From: Uruburuella testudinis
GTDB lineage: Bacteria; Pseudomonadota; Gammaproteobacteria; Burkholderiales; Neisseriaceae
Direction of reading: 5' to 3'
Assembly: GCF_022870865.1 (NCBI RefSeq)
Contig: NZ_CP091508.1
Coordinates: 1,798,001-1,862,000, forward strand
Length of the DNA: 64,000 nt
Position numbers and translations under genes: made by a program. The notes beneath the pieces were generated by a model. That model saw only the letters and a list, made by a program, of their open reading frames with translations. It searched no databases and had not been told where the DNA came from. Positions 37,238 to 47,308 of the stretch are shown here, piece after piece (the first letter of the stretch is position 1; each line of letters opens with the position of its first letter).

Positions 37238-38128
37238 TCAGGGCCGCACATGTTCGCCCGCATCATTAACCGGGTCTTGATGCACAATCACATCCGCCCT
37301 ATCAAACAGCGCCTGCACGCGCTCGGCCACCGTTTCGGCAATATCGTGCGCCGCCACAATATTCAGCTTATCGCTCAAATCTACGTGCAGTTGGATAAAA
37401 TACTGCGCCCCCGCCACCCGTGCCTGCAATTTATGAATGCCGCGCACACCGGCCACCGCCAATGCCGCCGCTTCGATTTGCGCCATGATTTCAGGCGGCG
37501 GGGCTTTATCCATCAGCGTATTGACCGCATCCGCCGCGATATGCCAGGCGCTCTTGAAAATCCACAAGCCCACCAACACCGCCAACAACGGATCGGCGAG
37601 CGGCCAACCGTAAGCCGTGAGCAACAACGCCGCCAGCACCACGCCGTTGGAAAGCAAATCGGTAACATAATGCAGGCTGTCGGCACGCACCGCTTGCGAC
37701 TGCGTGCGCTTCAGCACCCAACGCTGAAACCACACCAGCGCCAAGGTGAGCAACACCGACACCACTATTACAGCCATGCCCAAATCGGTTTGCAGCACCG
37801 GCTCCGGCTTAAACAACCGCTCGACCGCGTTTAAAATCAAAAATACCGACGAGCCGCCGATAAACGCCGACTGCGCCAACGCCGACAAACCCTCCGCCTT
37901 ACCATGGCCGAACTGATGATCTTCATCGGCAGGCTTCAGCGCCCAATGCACAGCAAACAGGTTAACCAGGCTGGCCAGCGAATCGGTGAGCGAATCAACC
38001 ATGCTCGCCAACACACTCACCGAGCCTTCGGCCAGCCAAGCCCAGGTTTTCAAGCCCACCAGCAACACCGCCGTGCCCACCGAAGCATAAGTGGCGAGCT
38101 TCAACAGCTTTGCGCGTTGGTTTTCCAT
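37238..38128 (-). CDS. Cation diffusion facilitator, FieF-like
   Basis: A 296-residue proton-coupled exporter of divalent metals (Fe2+, Zn2+) in the inner membrane. Six spans, the DxxxD metal site in SMVDSLTDSLASL, the matching HxxxD in LHYVTDLLSNG, and FGHGKAEGLSALAQS as in E. coli FieF (YiiP). The cytoplasmic dimer domain is at the C-terminus. ATG 38128. It is convergent with the HAD gene. Confidence 0.92.
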   Translation of the reverse strand: MENQRAKLLKLATYASVGTAVLLVGLKTWAWLAEGSVSVLASMVDSLTDSLASLVNLFAVHWALKPADEDHQFGHGKAEGLSALAQSAFIGGSSVFLILNAVERLFKPEPVLQTDLGMAVIVVSVLLTLALVWFQRWVLKRTQSQAVRADSLHYVTDLLSNGVVLAALLLTAYGWPLADPLLAVLVGLWIFKSAWHIAADAVNTLMDKAPPPEIMAQIEAAALAVAGVRGIHKLQARVAGAQYFIQLHVDLSDKLNIVAAHDIAETVAERVQALFDRADVIVHQDPVNDAGEHVRP

Positions 38129-38300
38129 AGATTCCCTTGAGATTCAAGCTGATAAAGAAAGAGATTATAACCTCAAACCGCCGCTCCAAACACCAATCCA
38201 TCCCACAAATGAAGCTTGCATAACAGCCCCGACAGCCGGCGTCCTTGTGCTACAATCCAAGCAAACCCACTCTTCCCGTTTCAACGTAAAGGAAATCCCC

Positions 38301-39683
38301 ATGGCACAAATCGCCCCCGATATTTTCAAAGCTTACGACATCCGCGGCATTGTCGGCAAAACCCTCACCAACCAAGCGGCGTACCTGATCGGCAAAGCCA
38401 TTGCCGCCAAAGCCGCAGAAAAAGGCGTGCAGCAAATCGCCATCGGTCGCGACGGCCGTCTGAGCGGCCCCGATTTGATGGAAAACCTTGCCCGAGGCAT
38501 CACCGAGAGCGGCATCAATGTGCTCAATGTCGGCATGGTGGCCACACCCATGCTCTATTTCGCCGCCACGCAACACAGCGCCGGCAGCGGCGTGATGATT
38601 ACCGGCAGCCACAACCCGCCCGACTACAACGGCTTTAAAATGATGCTCGCCGGCGACACCCTCTCAGGCGAAGCGATTCAAACGCTGCTGGCGGTAATTC
38701 AAAACGATGAATTTGTGCAAAACGCCGTCCCCGGCAGCATCAGCGAAAAAAACGTAGCCGCCGATTATCAAGCGCACATCGTCAACCACATCAAACTCGC
38801 CCGCCCGATGAACATCGTGATTGATGCCGGCAACGGCGTGGCCGGCGCTTATGCCGGCGATCTCTACCGCGCGCTGGGTTGCACCGTGAGCGAGCTTTTC
38901 TGCGAGGTAGACGGCAACTTTCCCAACCACCACCCCGACCCGGCCAAGCCCGAAAACCTGCAAGACCTCATCGCGGCCCTGCACAACAGCGATGCCGAAA
39001 TCGGCCTGGCGTTCGACGGCGACGGCGACCGTTTGGGCGTGGTCACCAAAGAAGGCAACATCATCTACCCCGACCGCCAGCTGATGCTGTTTGCACAAGA
39101 CGTGTTAAACCGCAACCCCGGCGCCAAAGTGATTTTCGATGTCAAATCCACCCGCCTGCTCGCCCCGTGGATTAAAGAGCACGGCGGCGAACCGATTATG
39201 GAAAAAACCGGCCACAGCTTCATCAAAACCTCGATGAAGCAAAACGGCGCCCTGCTGGCCGGCGAAATGAGCGGCCACACCTTCTTTAAAGAGCGCTGGT
39301 TCGGCTTCGACGACGGCATGTATGCCGGCTGCCGCATGCTGGAAATCCTTTCCCGCAGCGACAACCCCTCCGCCGTATTAAACGCCCTGCCGCAAAGCAC
39401 TTCCACACCCGAATTGAACATCAAGCTGCCCGAAGGCAGCAACGGCCACGAAGTGATTGCCCGGCTGGCCGAAACCGCAAAATTTGACGGCGCCCGTGAA
39501 ATCATCACCATCGACGGTTTGCGCGTCGAATACGCCGACGGCTTCGGCCTGATGCGCGCATCCAACACCACACCGGTGCTGGTGCTGCGTTTTGAAGCCG
39601 ACAGCCAAACCGCCATCGAACGCATCCAGAACCAGTTTAAAACCGTTATCGAAAGCTTCCCCGGCTTAACTTGGCCGCTGTAA
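38301..39683 (+). CDS. Phosphomannomutase/phosphoglucomutase
   Basis: Interconverts hexose 1- and 6-phosphates for lipo-oligosaccharide and exopolysaccharide precursors. It is 460 residues with the phosphoserine loop TGSHNPPDYNG (Ser103), metal loop DGDGDRLG and substrate motifs EMSGH. ATG 38301 follows AAAGGAAATC. It corresponds to Neisseria pgm and Pseudomonas algC. The frame extends upstream without homology, so that part is dropped. Confidence 0.95.
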   Translation: MAQIAPDIFKAYDIRGIVGKTLTNQAAYLIGKAIAAKAAEKGVQQIAIGRDGRLSGPDLMENLARGITESGINVLNVGMVATPMLYFAATQHSAGSGVMITGSHNPPDYNGFKMMLAGDTLSGEAIQTLLAVIQNDEFVQNAVPGSISEKNVAADYQAHIVNHIKLARPMNIVIDAGNGVAGAYAGDLYRALGCTVSELFCEVDGNFPNHHPDPAKPENLQDLIAALHNSDAEIGLAFDGDGDRLGVVTKEGNIIYPDRQLMLFAQDVLNRNPGAKVIFDVKSTRLLAPWIKEHGGEPIMEKTGHSFIKTSMKQNGALLAGEMSGHTFFKERWFGFDDGMYAGCRMLEILSRSDNPSAVLNALPQSTSTPELNIKLPEGSNGHEVIARLAETAKFDGAREIITIDGLRVEYADGFGLMRASNTTPVLVLRFEADSQTAIERIQNQFKTVIESFPGLTWPL

Positions 39684-39700
39684 GTTTCTGATATTGCAAT

Positions 39701-39738
39701 AAAGGCCGTCTGAACATATTTTGTTTCAGACGGCCTTT
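39701..39738. terminator. DUS hairpin after phosphomannomutase gene
   Basis: Inverted AG-DUS pair (AAAGGCCGTCTGAA) with a T-rich 3' flank, 18 bp past the stop. Confidence 0.7.
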
Positions 39739-39805
39739 TGTCATCTGCCGTGCAGGCGTACAATCTGAACACGGCCGCACCGGCACACACAGAAAGGATC
39801 ACACC

Positions 39806-40861
39806 ATGCAATACCGACCACTCGGCACCACCGGCATTCAAGTGAGCAAAATCTGCCTCGGCACCATGACCTGGGGCGAACAAAACACCCAAGCCCAAGC
39901 CTTCGAGCAGCTCGATTACGCGCATTCGCAAGGGGTGAATTTTATCGACACCGCCGAAATGTATCCCGTGCCGCCCAACCGCGACACCTACAGCACCACC
40001 GAGCAATACATCGGCGCATGGATAAAAGCGCGCGGCAAACGTGATGATTTCGTGCTCGCCAGTAAAATCGCCGGCCCCACCGGCAACAACAACCTCGACG
40101 GCTATATCCGCGGCGGCAACAATAATTTCTCGCGCGCGCAAATCATCGAAGCCTGCAACGCCAGCCTCAAGCGGCTCAACACCGATTATCTCGACCTCTA
40201 CCAACTGCACTGGCCCGAGCGGCAGGCCAACTTTTTCGGCAAACTCGGCTTATCCGGCCTCAGCACCGACGAGCAATTCACCCCGTTTGCCGAAATCATC
40301 GAAGCCATGAGCGAATTGGTGCAGCAGGGCAAAATCCGCGCCTACGGTTTGTCGAACGAAACCGCTTGGGGCACGCTGCGCCACCTGAGCGCCCATGAAG
40401 CGCTGCCCGGCTCCGCCCGCGCCGCTTCGGTGCAAAACCCCTACAACCTGCTCAACCGCAGCTACGAAGTGGGCATGGCCGAAGTATCATTGCGCGAACA
40501 CGTGCCGCTTTTGGCCTATTCGCCGCTCGCTTTCGGCGTGCTTTCCGGCAAATACCGCCACGGCCAAAAGCCCGCCGGCGCACGGTTAACGCTGTTTGAA
40601 CGTTTTCAACGCTACACCAAACCCAAAGCCGTAGAAGCGGTGGAGCGCTATGCCGCCATCGCCGATGCAGCCGGCCTTTCCCTCACCACTCTGGCGCTGG
40701 CGTTTGTGAGCGAACGCGCTTTTGTTGCCAGCAACATCATCGGTGCTACCACCATGGCACAGCTGCGCGAAAATATCGCCAGCGCCGATGTGGTGTTGGG
40801 CGACGATGTTTTAAACGCAATTGATGAAGTGCACGCCGAAATCAGCAACCCCTGCCCTTAA
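39806..40861 (+). CDS. tas: NADP-dependent aldo/keto reductase, Tas-like
   Basis: A 351-residue (beta/alpha)8 NADP-dependent oxidoreductase. The N-terminal MQYRPLGTTGIQVSKICLGTMTWG and FIDTAEMYPVPP (with catalytic Asp/Tyr), LASKIAG (Lys) and YQLHWPER (His) match E. coli Tas and related aldo/keto reductases. The physiological substrate is unknown. ATG 39806 follows GAAAGGATC. The TAA stop begins exactly at the TA end of a MITE-like element (copy C). Confidence 0.92.
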   Translation: MQYRPLGTTGIQVSKICLGTMTWGEQNTQAQAFEQLDYAHSQGVNFIDTAEMYPVPPNRDTYSTTEQYIGAWIKARGKRDDFVLASKIAGPTGNNNLDGYIRGGNNNFSRAQIIEACNASLKRLNTDYLDLYQLHWPERQANFFGKLGLSGLSTDEQFTPFAEIIEAMSELVQQGKIRAYGLSNETAWGTLRHLSAHEALPGSARAASVQNPYNLLNRSYEVGMAEVSLREHVPLLAYSPLAFGVLSGKYRHGQKPAGARLTLFERFQRYTKPKAVEAVERYAAIADAAGLSLTTLALAFVSERAFVASNIIGATTMAQLRENIASADVVLGDDVLNAIDEVHAEISNPCP

Positions 40862-40979
40862 GGTGTTTTGATGTGCCGTTTACGAGGGGATTTTTGTTCC
40901 TGAACGCAGAGGCAAAAAACACAGCAAATGCGCTTTCAGGGGCAAATACACCCATAAATCGAATGGTCAGGACACCCTA
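40859..40979. repeat. MITE-like element, copy C (shortened)
   Basis: Starts TAAGGTGTTTTGATG and ends GGTCAGGACACCCTA, with ACGAGGGGATTTTTGTTCCTG and CACCCATAAATCG inside; about 121 bp. It is reversed relative to copies A, D and G. It supplies or overlaps the stop codon of the aldo/keto reductase. Confidence 0.7.
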
Positions 40980-40998
40980 ATACTGCCGAGCACATAAA

Positions 40999-41043
40999 CA
41001 GGCCGTCTGAAATGCTATAATCGCCCTCTTTCAGACGGCCTTT
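40999..41043 (+). promoter_or_regulatory. Inverted DUS pair enclosing a TGnTATAAT box, candidate rep promoter
   Basis: A forward DUS and a reverse DUS flank GCTATAATCGCC. The -10 TATAAT is at 41016-41021 with a TG extension (TGC) in front. It lies 40 bp before rep. No good -35 was seen, so an extended -10 promoter is the likely reading. Confidence 0.5.
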
Positions 41044-41060
41044 CTTTTCAAGCAGCACAC

Positions 41061-43067
41061 ATGAAACTCAATCCCCAGCAGCAGCAAGCCATTCATTATC
41101 TCGGCGGGCCTCTTTTCGTATTGGCCGGCGCCGGCAGCGGCAAAACACGTGTGATTACCGAAAAAATCGCCTACATGATCACACAGGCCGGTTATGCGCC
41201 GCACAGCATCGCCGCCATCACCTTCACCAACAAAGCCGCCAAAGAAATGCAGGAGCGCATCGGCCACATGCTCAGCAAAAAGCAAACGCGCGGGCTGACG
41301 GTGTGCACATTTCACTCATTGGGCATGAAAATGCTGCGCGAAGAAGCGCCGAACATCGGCTACAAAAAAAACTTTTCCATACTCGATGCCACCGACAGCA
41401 GCAAAATCATCAACGAATTATTGGGCAGCAGCGGCCGCGAAGCCATCTTTAAAGCGCAAAGCCGCATTTCACTGTGGAAAAACGATTTAAAAACGCCCGA
41501 ACAGGCGCTTCAGACGGCCTCAAACGAATGGGAACGGCAAATGGCGGTGATTTACGCCAGCTATCAAGCCACGCTCGAAAGCTATCAGGCGGTGGATTTC
41601 GACGATCTCATCCGCCTGCCTGCCGTGTTGTTGCAACAAAACAGCGAAGTGCGCCTGAAATGGCAGCACCGCCTGCGTTATCTCTTGGTCGACGAATGCC
41701 AAGACACCAACACCTGCCAATACACGCTGATGAAGCTGCTCACCGGTGCCGAAGGCCTGTTTACCGTAGTCGGCGACGACGACCAATCAATTTACGCCTG
41801 GCGCGGTGCCAATATGGAAAACCTGCGCAGCCTGCAAACCGATTTTCCGCAGCTCAAAATCATCAAGCTCGAGCAAAACTACCGCTCCACCGCCCGCATT
41901 TTAAAAGTGGCCAACAAAGTCATCGAAAACAACCCCAAGCTGTTCCCCAAAACCTTGTGGTCGCAATTCGGCATGGGCGAAGCCGTGAAAGTGGTTGCCT
42001 GCCAACACGAACAACACGAAGCCGAATGGGTGGTCAGCCAAATCGCCAAGCAAAAAATCGTCGGCGAAGGCAAAATCAACTATGCCGATTTCGCCATCCT
42101 CTATCGCGGCAACCACCAATCACGCGTGTTTGAAGAAGCCTTGCGCAGCGCCCGCATCCCCTACCAGCTTTCAGGCGGCCAAAGCTTTTTCGACAAAGCC
42201 GAGATTAAAGACGTTTTGTCCTACATCCGTCTGATTGCCAACCCCAACGACGACCCCGCCTTCCTGCGCGCCGCCACCACCCCCAAACGCGGCATCGGCG
42301 ACACCACCTTAGGCCGTCTGAACGCCTATGCCCACAGCCACGGCGGCAGCCTTTACCAAACCGCGCTGAGCATGGACGCGCTGGCCGAACTCAACAGCAA
42401 AAACCGCGAAGCCGTGCAGCAGTTTATGTCTCTGATGGAAGAAAACCGCCGCCGCGCCGAAAGCGCCGATGCCGGCGAACTGATTCAGACCCTGCTCACC
42501 GACATCGGCTACGAAGCCCATCTGCTCAACAGTGAAGAAGGCAAAGCCGGCGAAATCAAATGGCGCAACGTGCAGGATTTGGTCGGCTGGCTGGCCAAAA
42601 AAGGCGAAGAAGACGGCAAAAACATCCTCCAAATCGCCCAAACCATCGCCCTGATGACCCTGCTCGAAGGCCGCGACGGCGAAGAAGTCGATGCGGTGAA
42701 AATGTCGACCCTGCACGCATCAAAAGGGCTGGAATACCCGTTTGTATTTCTGGTCGGCTGCGAAGAAGGCCTGTTCCCCCACGGCGACAGCGTCGAAGAA
42801 GGCAACCTCGAAGAAGAACGCCGCCTGATGTATGTCGGCATCACCCGCGCCAAACGCCAGCTCACGCTCACCCACTGCATCAAACGTAAAAAACAAGGCC
42901 AATGGCAATTCCCCGAACCCAGCCGCTTTATCGATGAAATGCCGCAGGAAGATTTGAAGATTTTAGGCCGCAAAGGCGGCGAACCGATCGTCAGCAAGGC
43001 CGAGGGCAAAAGCCACCTCGCCGGATTAAGCGCCATGCTGGCCGGAAAAAGCAAAAGCGGCTTGTAA
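41061..43067 (+). CDS. rep: ATP-dependent DNA helicase Rep
   Basis: A 3'-5' SF1 helicase that clears proteins ahead of replication forks. It is 668 residues with Walker A GAGSGKTR (22-29), DECQDTNTCQY, GDDDQSIYAWRGA (motif III) and the C-terminal STLHASKGLEYPFVFL and YVGITRAKR (motif VI). The start MKLNPQQQQAI is typical. Length and motifs fit Rep rather than UvrD or PcrA. A DUS hairpin follows. Confidence 0.95.
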   Translation: MKLNPQQQQAIHYLGGPLFVLAGAGSGKTRVITEKIAYMITQAGYAPHSIAAITFTNKAAKEMQERIGHMLSKKQTRGLTVCTFHSLGMKMLREEAPNIGYKKNFSILDATDSSKIINELLGSSGREAIFKAQSRISLWKNDLKTPEQALQTASNEWERQMAVIYASYQATLESYQAVDFDDLIRLPAVLLQQNSEVRLKWQHRLRYLLVDECQDTNTCQYTLMKLLTGAEGLFTVVGDDDQSIYAWRGANMENLRSLQTDFPQLKIIKLEQNYRSTARILKVANKVIENNPKLFPKTLWSQFGMGEAVKVVACQHEQHEAEWVVSQIAKQKIVGEGKINYADFAILYRGNHQSRVFEEALRSARIPYQLSGGQSFFDKAEIKDVLSYIRLIANPNDDPAFLRAATTPKRGIGDTTLGRLNAYAHSHGGSLYQTALSMDALAELNSKNREAVQQFMSLMEENRRRAESADAGELIQTLLTDIGYEAHLLNSEEGKAGEIKWRNVQDLVGWLAKKGEEDGKNILQIAQTIALMTLLEGRDGEEVDAVKMSTLHASKGLEYPFVFLVGCEEGLFPHGDSVEEGNLEEERRLMYVGITRAKRQLTLTHCIKRKKQGQWQFPEPSRFIDEMPQEDLKILGRKGGEPIVSKAEGKSHLAGLSAMLAGKSKSGL

Positions 43068-43114
43068 GCAACTGTTTGTGAGCACCACTTATTTGATGAA
43101 TGGGTATTATTAAT

Positions 43115-43147
43115 AAGGCCGTCTGAAAATTCTTTTCAGACGGCCTT
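43115..43147. terminator. DUS hairpin after rep
   Basis: Inverted AG-DUS pair, 50 bp past the rep stop. Preceded by a short remnant of the 105-bp element (GATGAATGGGTATTATT). Confidence 0.65.
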
Positions 43148-43261
43148 TGTTTGATGCTGTTGAAACCATATTAAAATAAACACAAGATATTGCAGCGATT
43201 TTCCATTTCATGCGCAGGTATGGCACAAGTCACGCACGCGGTTGCGGGAACCCGAACTTTT

Positions 43262-43361
43262 GTAGGCCGGATGCTCGAATCCGGCATTCTGGGCATTGCA
43301 GCAATGACTCAAAATCGCAGAAACATCGAATATTTGGTCGGATACAAGTATTCGGCCTACA
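43262..43361. repeat. Palindromic GCCGGAT/GTCGGAT repeat pair
   Basis: TGTAGGCCGGATGCTCGAATCC near the left and GGTCGGATACAAGTATTCGGCC near the right form an inverted pair of hairpins, about 100 bp overall. Related to 20523-20616. It fills the gap between rep and uvrB (convergent genes). Confidence 0.65.
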
Positions 43362-43401
43362 CAAAATAGATTACCTTCGTTCAGCGCAAACGCCTCTGCT
43401 T

Positions 43402-45435
43402 TTACTCCTCCACCGCACCAAACAACAACCCTTCTTTAATCCCGCGAATCTTATCCCGCAACACCGCGGCTTCTTCAAACTGCAAATCGCGGGCGGCGGC
43501 CTGCATGGCTTTTTCGAGTTTGGCGATTTCTTTGAGCGCATCGTCTTCGTTGCGGATTTCGCCTACTTTCACTTTGTTTTTGCCTTTGCCGCGCCCTTTG
43601 CCGCTGCTTTCTTCATGATAAACGCCGTCGATGATGTCTTTGACTTTTTTCACGATTTGCTGCGGCACAATGCCGTGTTCGGTATTGAACTGGATTTGTT
43701 TTTCACGGCGGCGTTCGGTTTCGCCGATGGCGGCCTTCATGGAATCGGTAATTTTGTCGGCGTATAAAATCGCCAAGCCGTTTACATTGCGGGCGGCGCG
43801 GCCGATGGTTTGAATCAGGCTGCGGTGGCTGCGCAGAAAGCCTTCTTTGTCGGCATCAAGGATGGCCACCAGCGACACTTCGGGGATATCCAAACCTTCG
43901 CGCAGCAGGTTGATGCCGACCAATACGTCAAACAAACCCAGGCGCAAATCGCGAATGATTTCAACACGCTCGACCGTGTCGATGTCGCTGTGCAGGTAGC
44001 GCACTTTGACGCCCAATTCGCTGTAGTAATCGGTGAGCTGTTCGGCCATGCGTTTGGTGAGCGTGGTCACGAGGGTGCGCTCGCCTTTTTCTTTGCGCAA
44101 GTTGATTTCGCTGAGCAAATCGTCGACTTGGGTGCCGACGGGGCGGATTTCGATAAGCGGGTCGACCAGGCCGGTGGGGCGTACTACTTGCTCGACCACT
44201 TGGCCGGCGTGTTCTTCTTCGTATTTGGCCGGGGTGGCGGATACAAATACGGTTTGCGGCATGATGCGTTCGAATTCGTGAAATTTGAGCGGGCGGTTAT
44301 CGCGGGCGCTGGGCAGGCGGAAACCGTAATCAACCAGGTTTTGCTTGCGGCTGGCATCGCCTTTATACATGCCGCCGATTTGGGTAACGGTAACATGGCT
44401 CTCGTCGATAAACATGATGGCGTTTTTGGGCAGGTAGTCCATCAGCGTGGGCGGCGGTTCGCCTTCTTTTTTGCCGGAAAAATGGCGTGAGTAGTTTTCA
44501 ATGCCTTTGCAGAAGCCCATTTCATAGAGCATTTCCAAATCAAAGCGCGTGCGCTGTTCGATGCGCTGGGTTTCTACCGGGCGGTTTTCTTGGGTGTAAA
44601 ACGCTACGCGTTCGCGCAATTCTTCTTTGATGCTTTCGCAGGCGCGTAATACGGTGTCGCGCGGGGTAACGTAATGGCTGGAGGGGAATACGGTGTAGCG
44701 CCCTACCCGTTGCAGGCTGCCGCCGGTGAGCGGGTCGAATAAATCGAGGCGGTCGATTTCGTCGTCAAACAGGCTGATGCGCAGCGCCCAATCGGCACTC
44801 TCGGCGGGGTAAACATCAATCACATCGCCGCGCACGCGAAAGGAGCCGCGTTTGAAATCCATTTCGCCGCGGTCGTATTGCATCGAAACCAGAATGGAGA
44901 TGATATCGCGCTGCGAGAGCGTGTCGCCCTCTTTTACCGACAACACCATTTGCTGGTATTCGGTGGGGTCGCCGATACCGTAAATGGCGGATACGGTGGC
45001 CACGATAATCACATCGTTGCGCGTCATCAGGTTTTTGGTGGCGCTCAGGCGCATCTGCTCGATGTGTTCATTAATCGCCGAATCTTTTTCGATAAACAGA
45101 TCGCGGCTGGGCACATAGGCTTCGGGCTGGTAGTAATCATAGTAAGACACGAAATATTCCACCGCGTTTTCGGGGAAAAATTCGCGCATCTCGGCATAAA
45201 GCTGCGCCGCCAGCGTTTTGTTGTGCGCCATGATAATCGCGGGGCGGCCGCTCTGCGCAATCACGTTGGCCATGGTGTAGGTTTTGCCGGAGCCGGTTAC
45301 GCCGAGCAGGGTTTGGTAGGCGAGGCCGTCTGAAAGCCCTTCAAGCAGGCCGGAGATGGCGGTGGGCTGGTCGCCGGCGGGCGGAAACGGGCGGTGCAGT
45401 TTGAAAGGGGAATCAGGGTATTGGATGATATCCAT
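43402..45435 (-). CDS. uvrB: Excinuclease ABC subunit B
   Basis: Damage-recognition helicase-like subunit of nucleotide excision repair. It is 677 residues with Walker [15 protein letters not shown], the beta-hairpin [15 protein letters not shown], helicase motif IGRAARN and the C-terminal UVR domain ([25 protein letters not shown]) that binds UvrC. ATG 45435. Normal length. Confidence 0.97.
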   Translation of the reverse strand: MDIIQYPDSPFKLHRPFPPAGDQPTAISGLLEGLSDGLAYQTLLGVTGSGKTYTMANVIAQSGRPAIIMAHNKTLAAQLYAEMREFFPENAVEYFVSYYDYYQPEAYVPSRDLFIEKDSAINEHIEQMRLSATKNLMTRNDVIIVATVSAIYGIGDPTEYQQMVLSVKEGDTLSQRDIISILVSMQYDRGEMDFKRGSFRVRGDVIDVYPAESADWALRISLFDDEIDRLDLFDPLTGGSLQRVGRYTVFPSSHYVTPRDTVLRACESIKEELRERVAFYTQENRPVETQRIEQRTRFDLEMLYEMGFCKGIENYSRHFSGKKEGEPPPTLMDYLPKNAIMFIDESHVTVTQIGGMYKGDASRKQNLVDYGFRLPSARDNRPLKFHEFERIMPQTVFVSATPAKYEEEHAGQVVEQVVRPTGLVDPLIEIRPVGTQVDDLLSEINLRKEKGERTLVTTLTKRMAEQLTDYYSELGVKVRYLHSDIDTVERVEIIRDLRLGLFDVLVGINLLREGLDIPEVSLVAILDADKEGFLRSHRSLIQTIGRAARNVNGLAILYADKITDSMKAAIGETERRREKQIQFNTEHGIVPQQIVKKVKDIIDGVYHEESSGKGRGKGKNKVKVGEIRNEDDALKEIAKLEKAMQAAARDLQFEEAAVLRDKIRGIKEGLLFGAVEE

Positions 45436-45717
45436 ATTCGGCTCTGATGCGTTGTGCGCTCAATAAAAAACAGATTATAGCAAACCGGACGGTGTTTTCA
45501 GACGGCCTGATTGCATGCCTGAATCACTTCTGCCTGTGGTTGGTATTTTCTTACAATAAAAGCATGCATTTGTAGTCAAATACACACGTTTTATGCACAG
45601 ATTGAGTGAAAAGCAGCAAAGAAAGGTAAAGCAACACACGGTGTTCACAGCATTATTCTTATCATTGGGCGGTGGTAATCGCCTTCAGACACAATATTCT
45701 CAGGAAGGATATAGAAA

Positions 45718-46428
45718 ATGAAAAAATATTTCGCCGAATTCTTCGGTACGTTTTGGCTGGTTTTCGGCGGCTGCGGCAGCGCCGTGTTGGCTGCGGCTTT
45801 CCCCGAGCTGGGCATCGGTTTTGCCGGTGTGGCGCTGGCTTTCGGTTTGACCGTATTAACCATGGCTTATGCAGTCGGCCATATTTCAGGCGGCCATTTC
45901 AACCCGGCGGTATCGGTGGGCCTGCTGGTGGGCGGCCGTTTCAACAGCAAAGATTTGCTACCCTATATTGCGGCACAAGTGATCGGTGCCATTGCTGCCG
46001 GTGCCGTGCTTTACTGCATTGCTTCGGGCAAAGCCGGCTTTGATGCCGCCGCCTCAGGCTTCGCCAGCAACGGCTACGGCGAGCACTCGCCCGGCGGCTA
46101 CAGCCTCACCGCTGCGCTGCTGATTGAAATCGTGTTGACCGCCTTTTTCCTGATTATCATCATGGGCGCCACCGATGAGCGCGCACCGCAAGGTTTTGCG
46201 CCGATTGCCATCGGTTTGGCGCTGACACTGATTCACCTAATCAGCATTCCGGTTACCAACACCTCTGTTAACCCGGCCCGCTCTACCGGCGTGGCTTTGT
46301 TTCAAGGCGGTTGGGCTGTCGGCCAGCTGTGGCTGTTTTGGGTGGCGCCGATTATCGGCGGTGCCATCGGTGCGGCCATTTACCGCTACCTGTTGGCCGG
46401 TTTCAAACCGGTTCGTTTAGACGATTAA
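45718..46428 (+). CDS. aqpZ: Aquaporin Z
   Basis: A 236-residue water channel of the inner membrane with two NPA boxes, [11 protein letters not shown] and [11 protein letters not shown], and six spans. The surrounding residues (for instance Arg in NPARS) fit water-selective aquaporins. ATG 45718 follows AGGAAGGAT. It appears to be a single-gene unit after a 280-bp leader. Confidence 0.94.
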   Translation: MKKYFAEFFGTFWLVFGGCGSAVLAAAFPELGIGFAGVALAFGLTVLTMAYAVGHISGGHFNPAVSVGLLVGGRFNSKDLLPYIAAQVIGAIAAGAVLYCIASGKAGFDAAASGFASNGYGEHSPGGYSLTAALLIEIVLTAFFLIIIMGATDERAPQGFAPIAIGLALTLIHLISIPVTNTSVNPARSTGVALFQGGWAVGQLWLFWVAPIIGGAIGAAIYRYLLAGFKPVRLDD

Positions 46429-46568
46429 TCTATCTTTGACCGGGCATCATCTCAGCCCGGCCGCTGCGGTTACCCATCCGAAAAATGCAGCCTGCAATTG
46501 CAAGGCTGCATTTTTTACATACGGTTTCGGCTATAATACCGTCTGAACACAACAGCGGAATTCTGATT

Positions 46569-46907
46569 ATGCAAACCCTGCCTTTCCAAACCGAAATCGC
46601 CGACCGCATGCTTGCGGGCACCGAAGGCGAACACATCCACCCCGATGCCGTATTCGTGCAAACCGCCAACGGCTACTGGCTGGCCTGGCACAACGGCACA
46701 GCCGCCATGCTCGCCCCCAACACCCCGCCCGATATCCCCTGCTTTTGGGTAGAAGGCGCGCACTCGCTGGAAGAGCTTGCCTCCATGGTGGAAAACGGCG
46801 ATTTTGACGATATGGAAGAATTCGACGGTGATGACGAAGCCTGGCAGCAGGCGCTGGCCGAACACGAAGCCCATGAGCACGACGAACACTGCGGATGCAA
46901 ACATTAA
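46569..46907 (+). CDS. Conserved hypothetical protein with acidic His/Cys-rich tail
   Basis: A 112-residue soluble protein, not recognised. The N-terminal two thirds has FQTEIADRMLAGTEGEHIHPDAVFVQTANGYWLAWHN, and the tail is acidic and rich in His and Cys (HEAHEHDEHCGCKH), the look of a metal-binding end. ATG 46569 lies 20 bp after a DUS-like ACCGTCTGAA and a TATAAT at about 46532. It overlaps the lipoprotein gene by 13 bp, so the two share a transcript. Confidence 0.7.
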   Translation: MQTLPFQTEIADRMLAGTEGEHIHPDAVFVQTANGYWLAWHNGTAAMLAPNTPPDIPCFWVEGAHSLEELASMVENGDFDDMEEFDGDDEAWQQALAEHEAHEHDEHCGCKH

Positions 46908-47224
46908 TAAACAAAGCCAAAGCCCCTGCTGCAACTGCATGGCTGGCAGCATGTTTGATGTTAAGCGGCTGCGTGGTCGGCGCGGCGGTCGATTTAGCCG
47001 CCACCACCGTAGCAACCGCCGGTAAAATCGCTATCAAAACCACCGGCGCAGTGATAGAGGCCGTGATTCCCAACCAAGATAACAACACAAAAAAGCAAAA
47101 GCAACCGCAAACCCAACCACAGCCCGCCCATCAAGACGGATATCAACCTGCGGCTGCCGCTTATCAGCCCAACCCGCAATATCCGCTAAGTGATGAAACC
47201 GGTGATGGATATAGATACCGCTGA
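46895..47224 (+). CDS. Small lipoprotein
   Basis: A 109-residue protein with a lipoprotein signal ending LMLSGC, then a hydrophobic-alanine stretch VVGAAVDLAATTVATAGKIAIKTTGAVIEAV, then a Gln/Pro-rich tail. It resembles small lipoproteins of the NF038104-like type. Function unknown. It overlaps the end of the upstream gene by 13 bp in another frame. A strong hairpin follows. Confidence 0.75.
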   Translation: MQTLINKAKAPAATAWLAACLMLSGCVVGAAVDLAATTVATAGKIAIKTTGAVIEAVIPNQDNNTKKQKQPQTQPQPAHQDGYQPAAAAYQPNPQYPLSDETGDGYRYR

Positions 47225-47243
47225 CACCCCGTGAACATGATTA

Positions 47244-47291
47244 TGGCAAACAAAGGCCGTCTGAAAACTTTCAGACGGCCTTTGTTTGCCA
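47244..47291. terminator. Very long DUS hairpin between convergent genes
   Basis: A near-perfect 23-bp stem, starting TGGCAAACAAAGGCCGTCTG and continuing to the loop, with a 2-base central loop. It separates the lipoprotein and glutaredoxin-like genes and should stop both transcripts. Confidence 0.75.
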
Positions 47292-47308
47292 TATCAGATT
47301 GAAAACCA

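Noticed and set aside
39065..40210. A 381-codon frame opposite phosphomannomutase and the aldo/keto reductase
   Set aside because: Antisense to two well-identified genes, no family resemblance, no ribosome-binding site.
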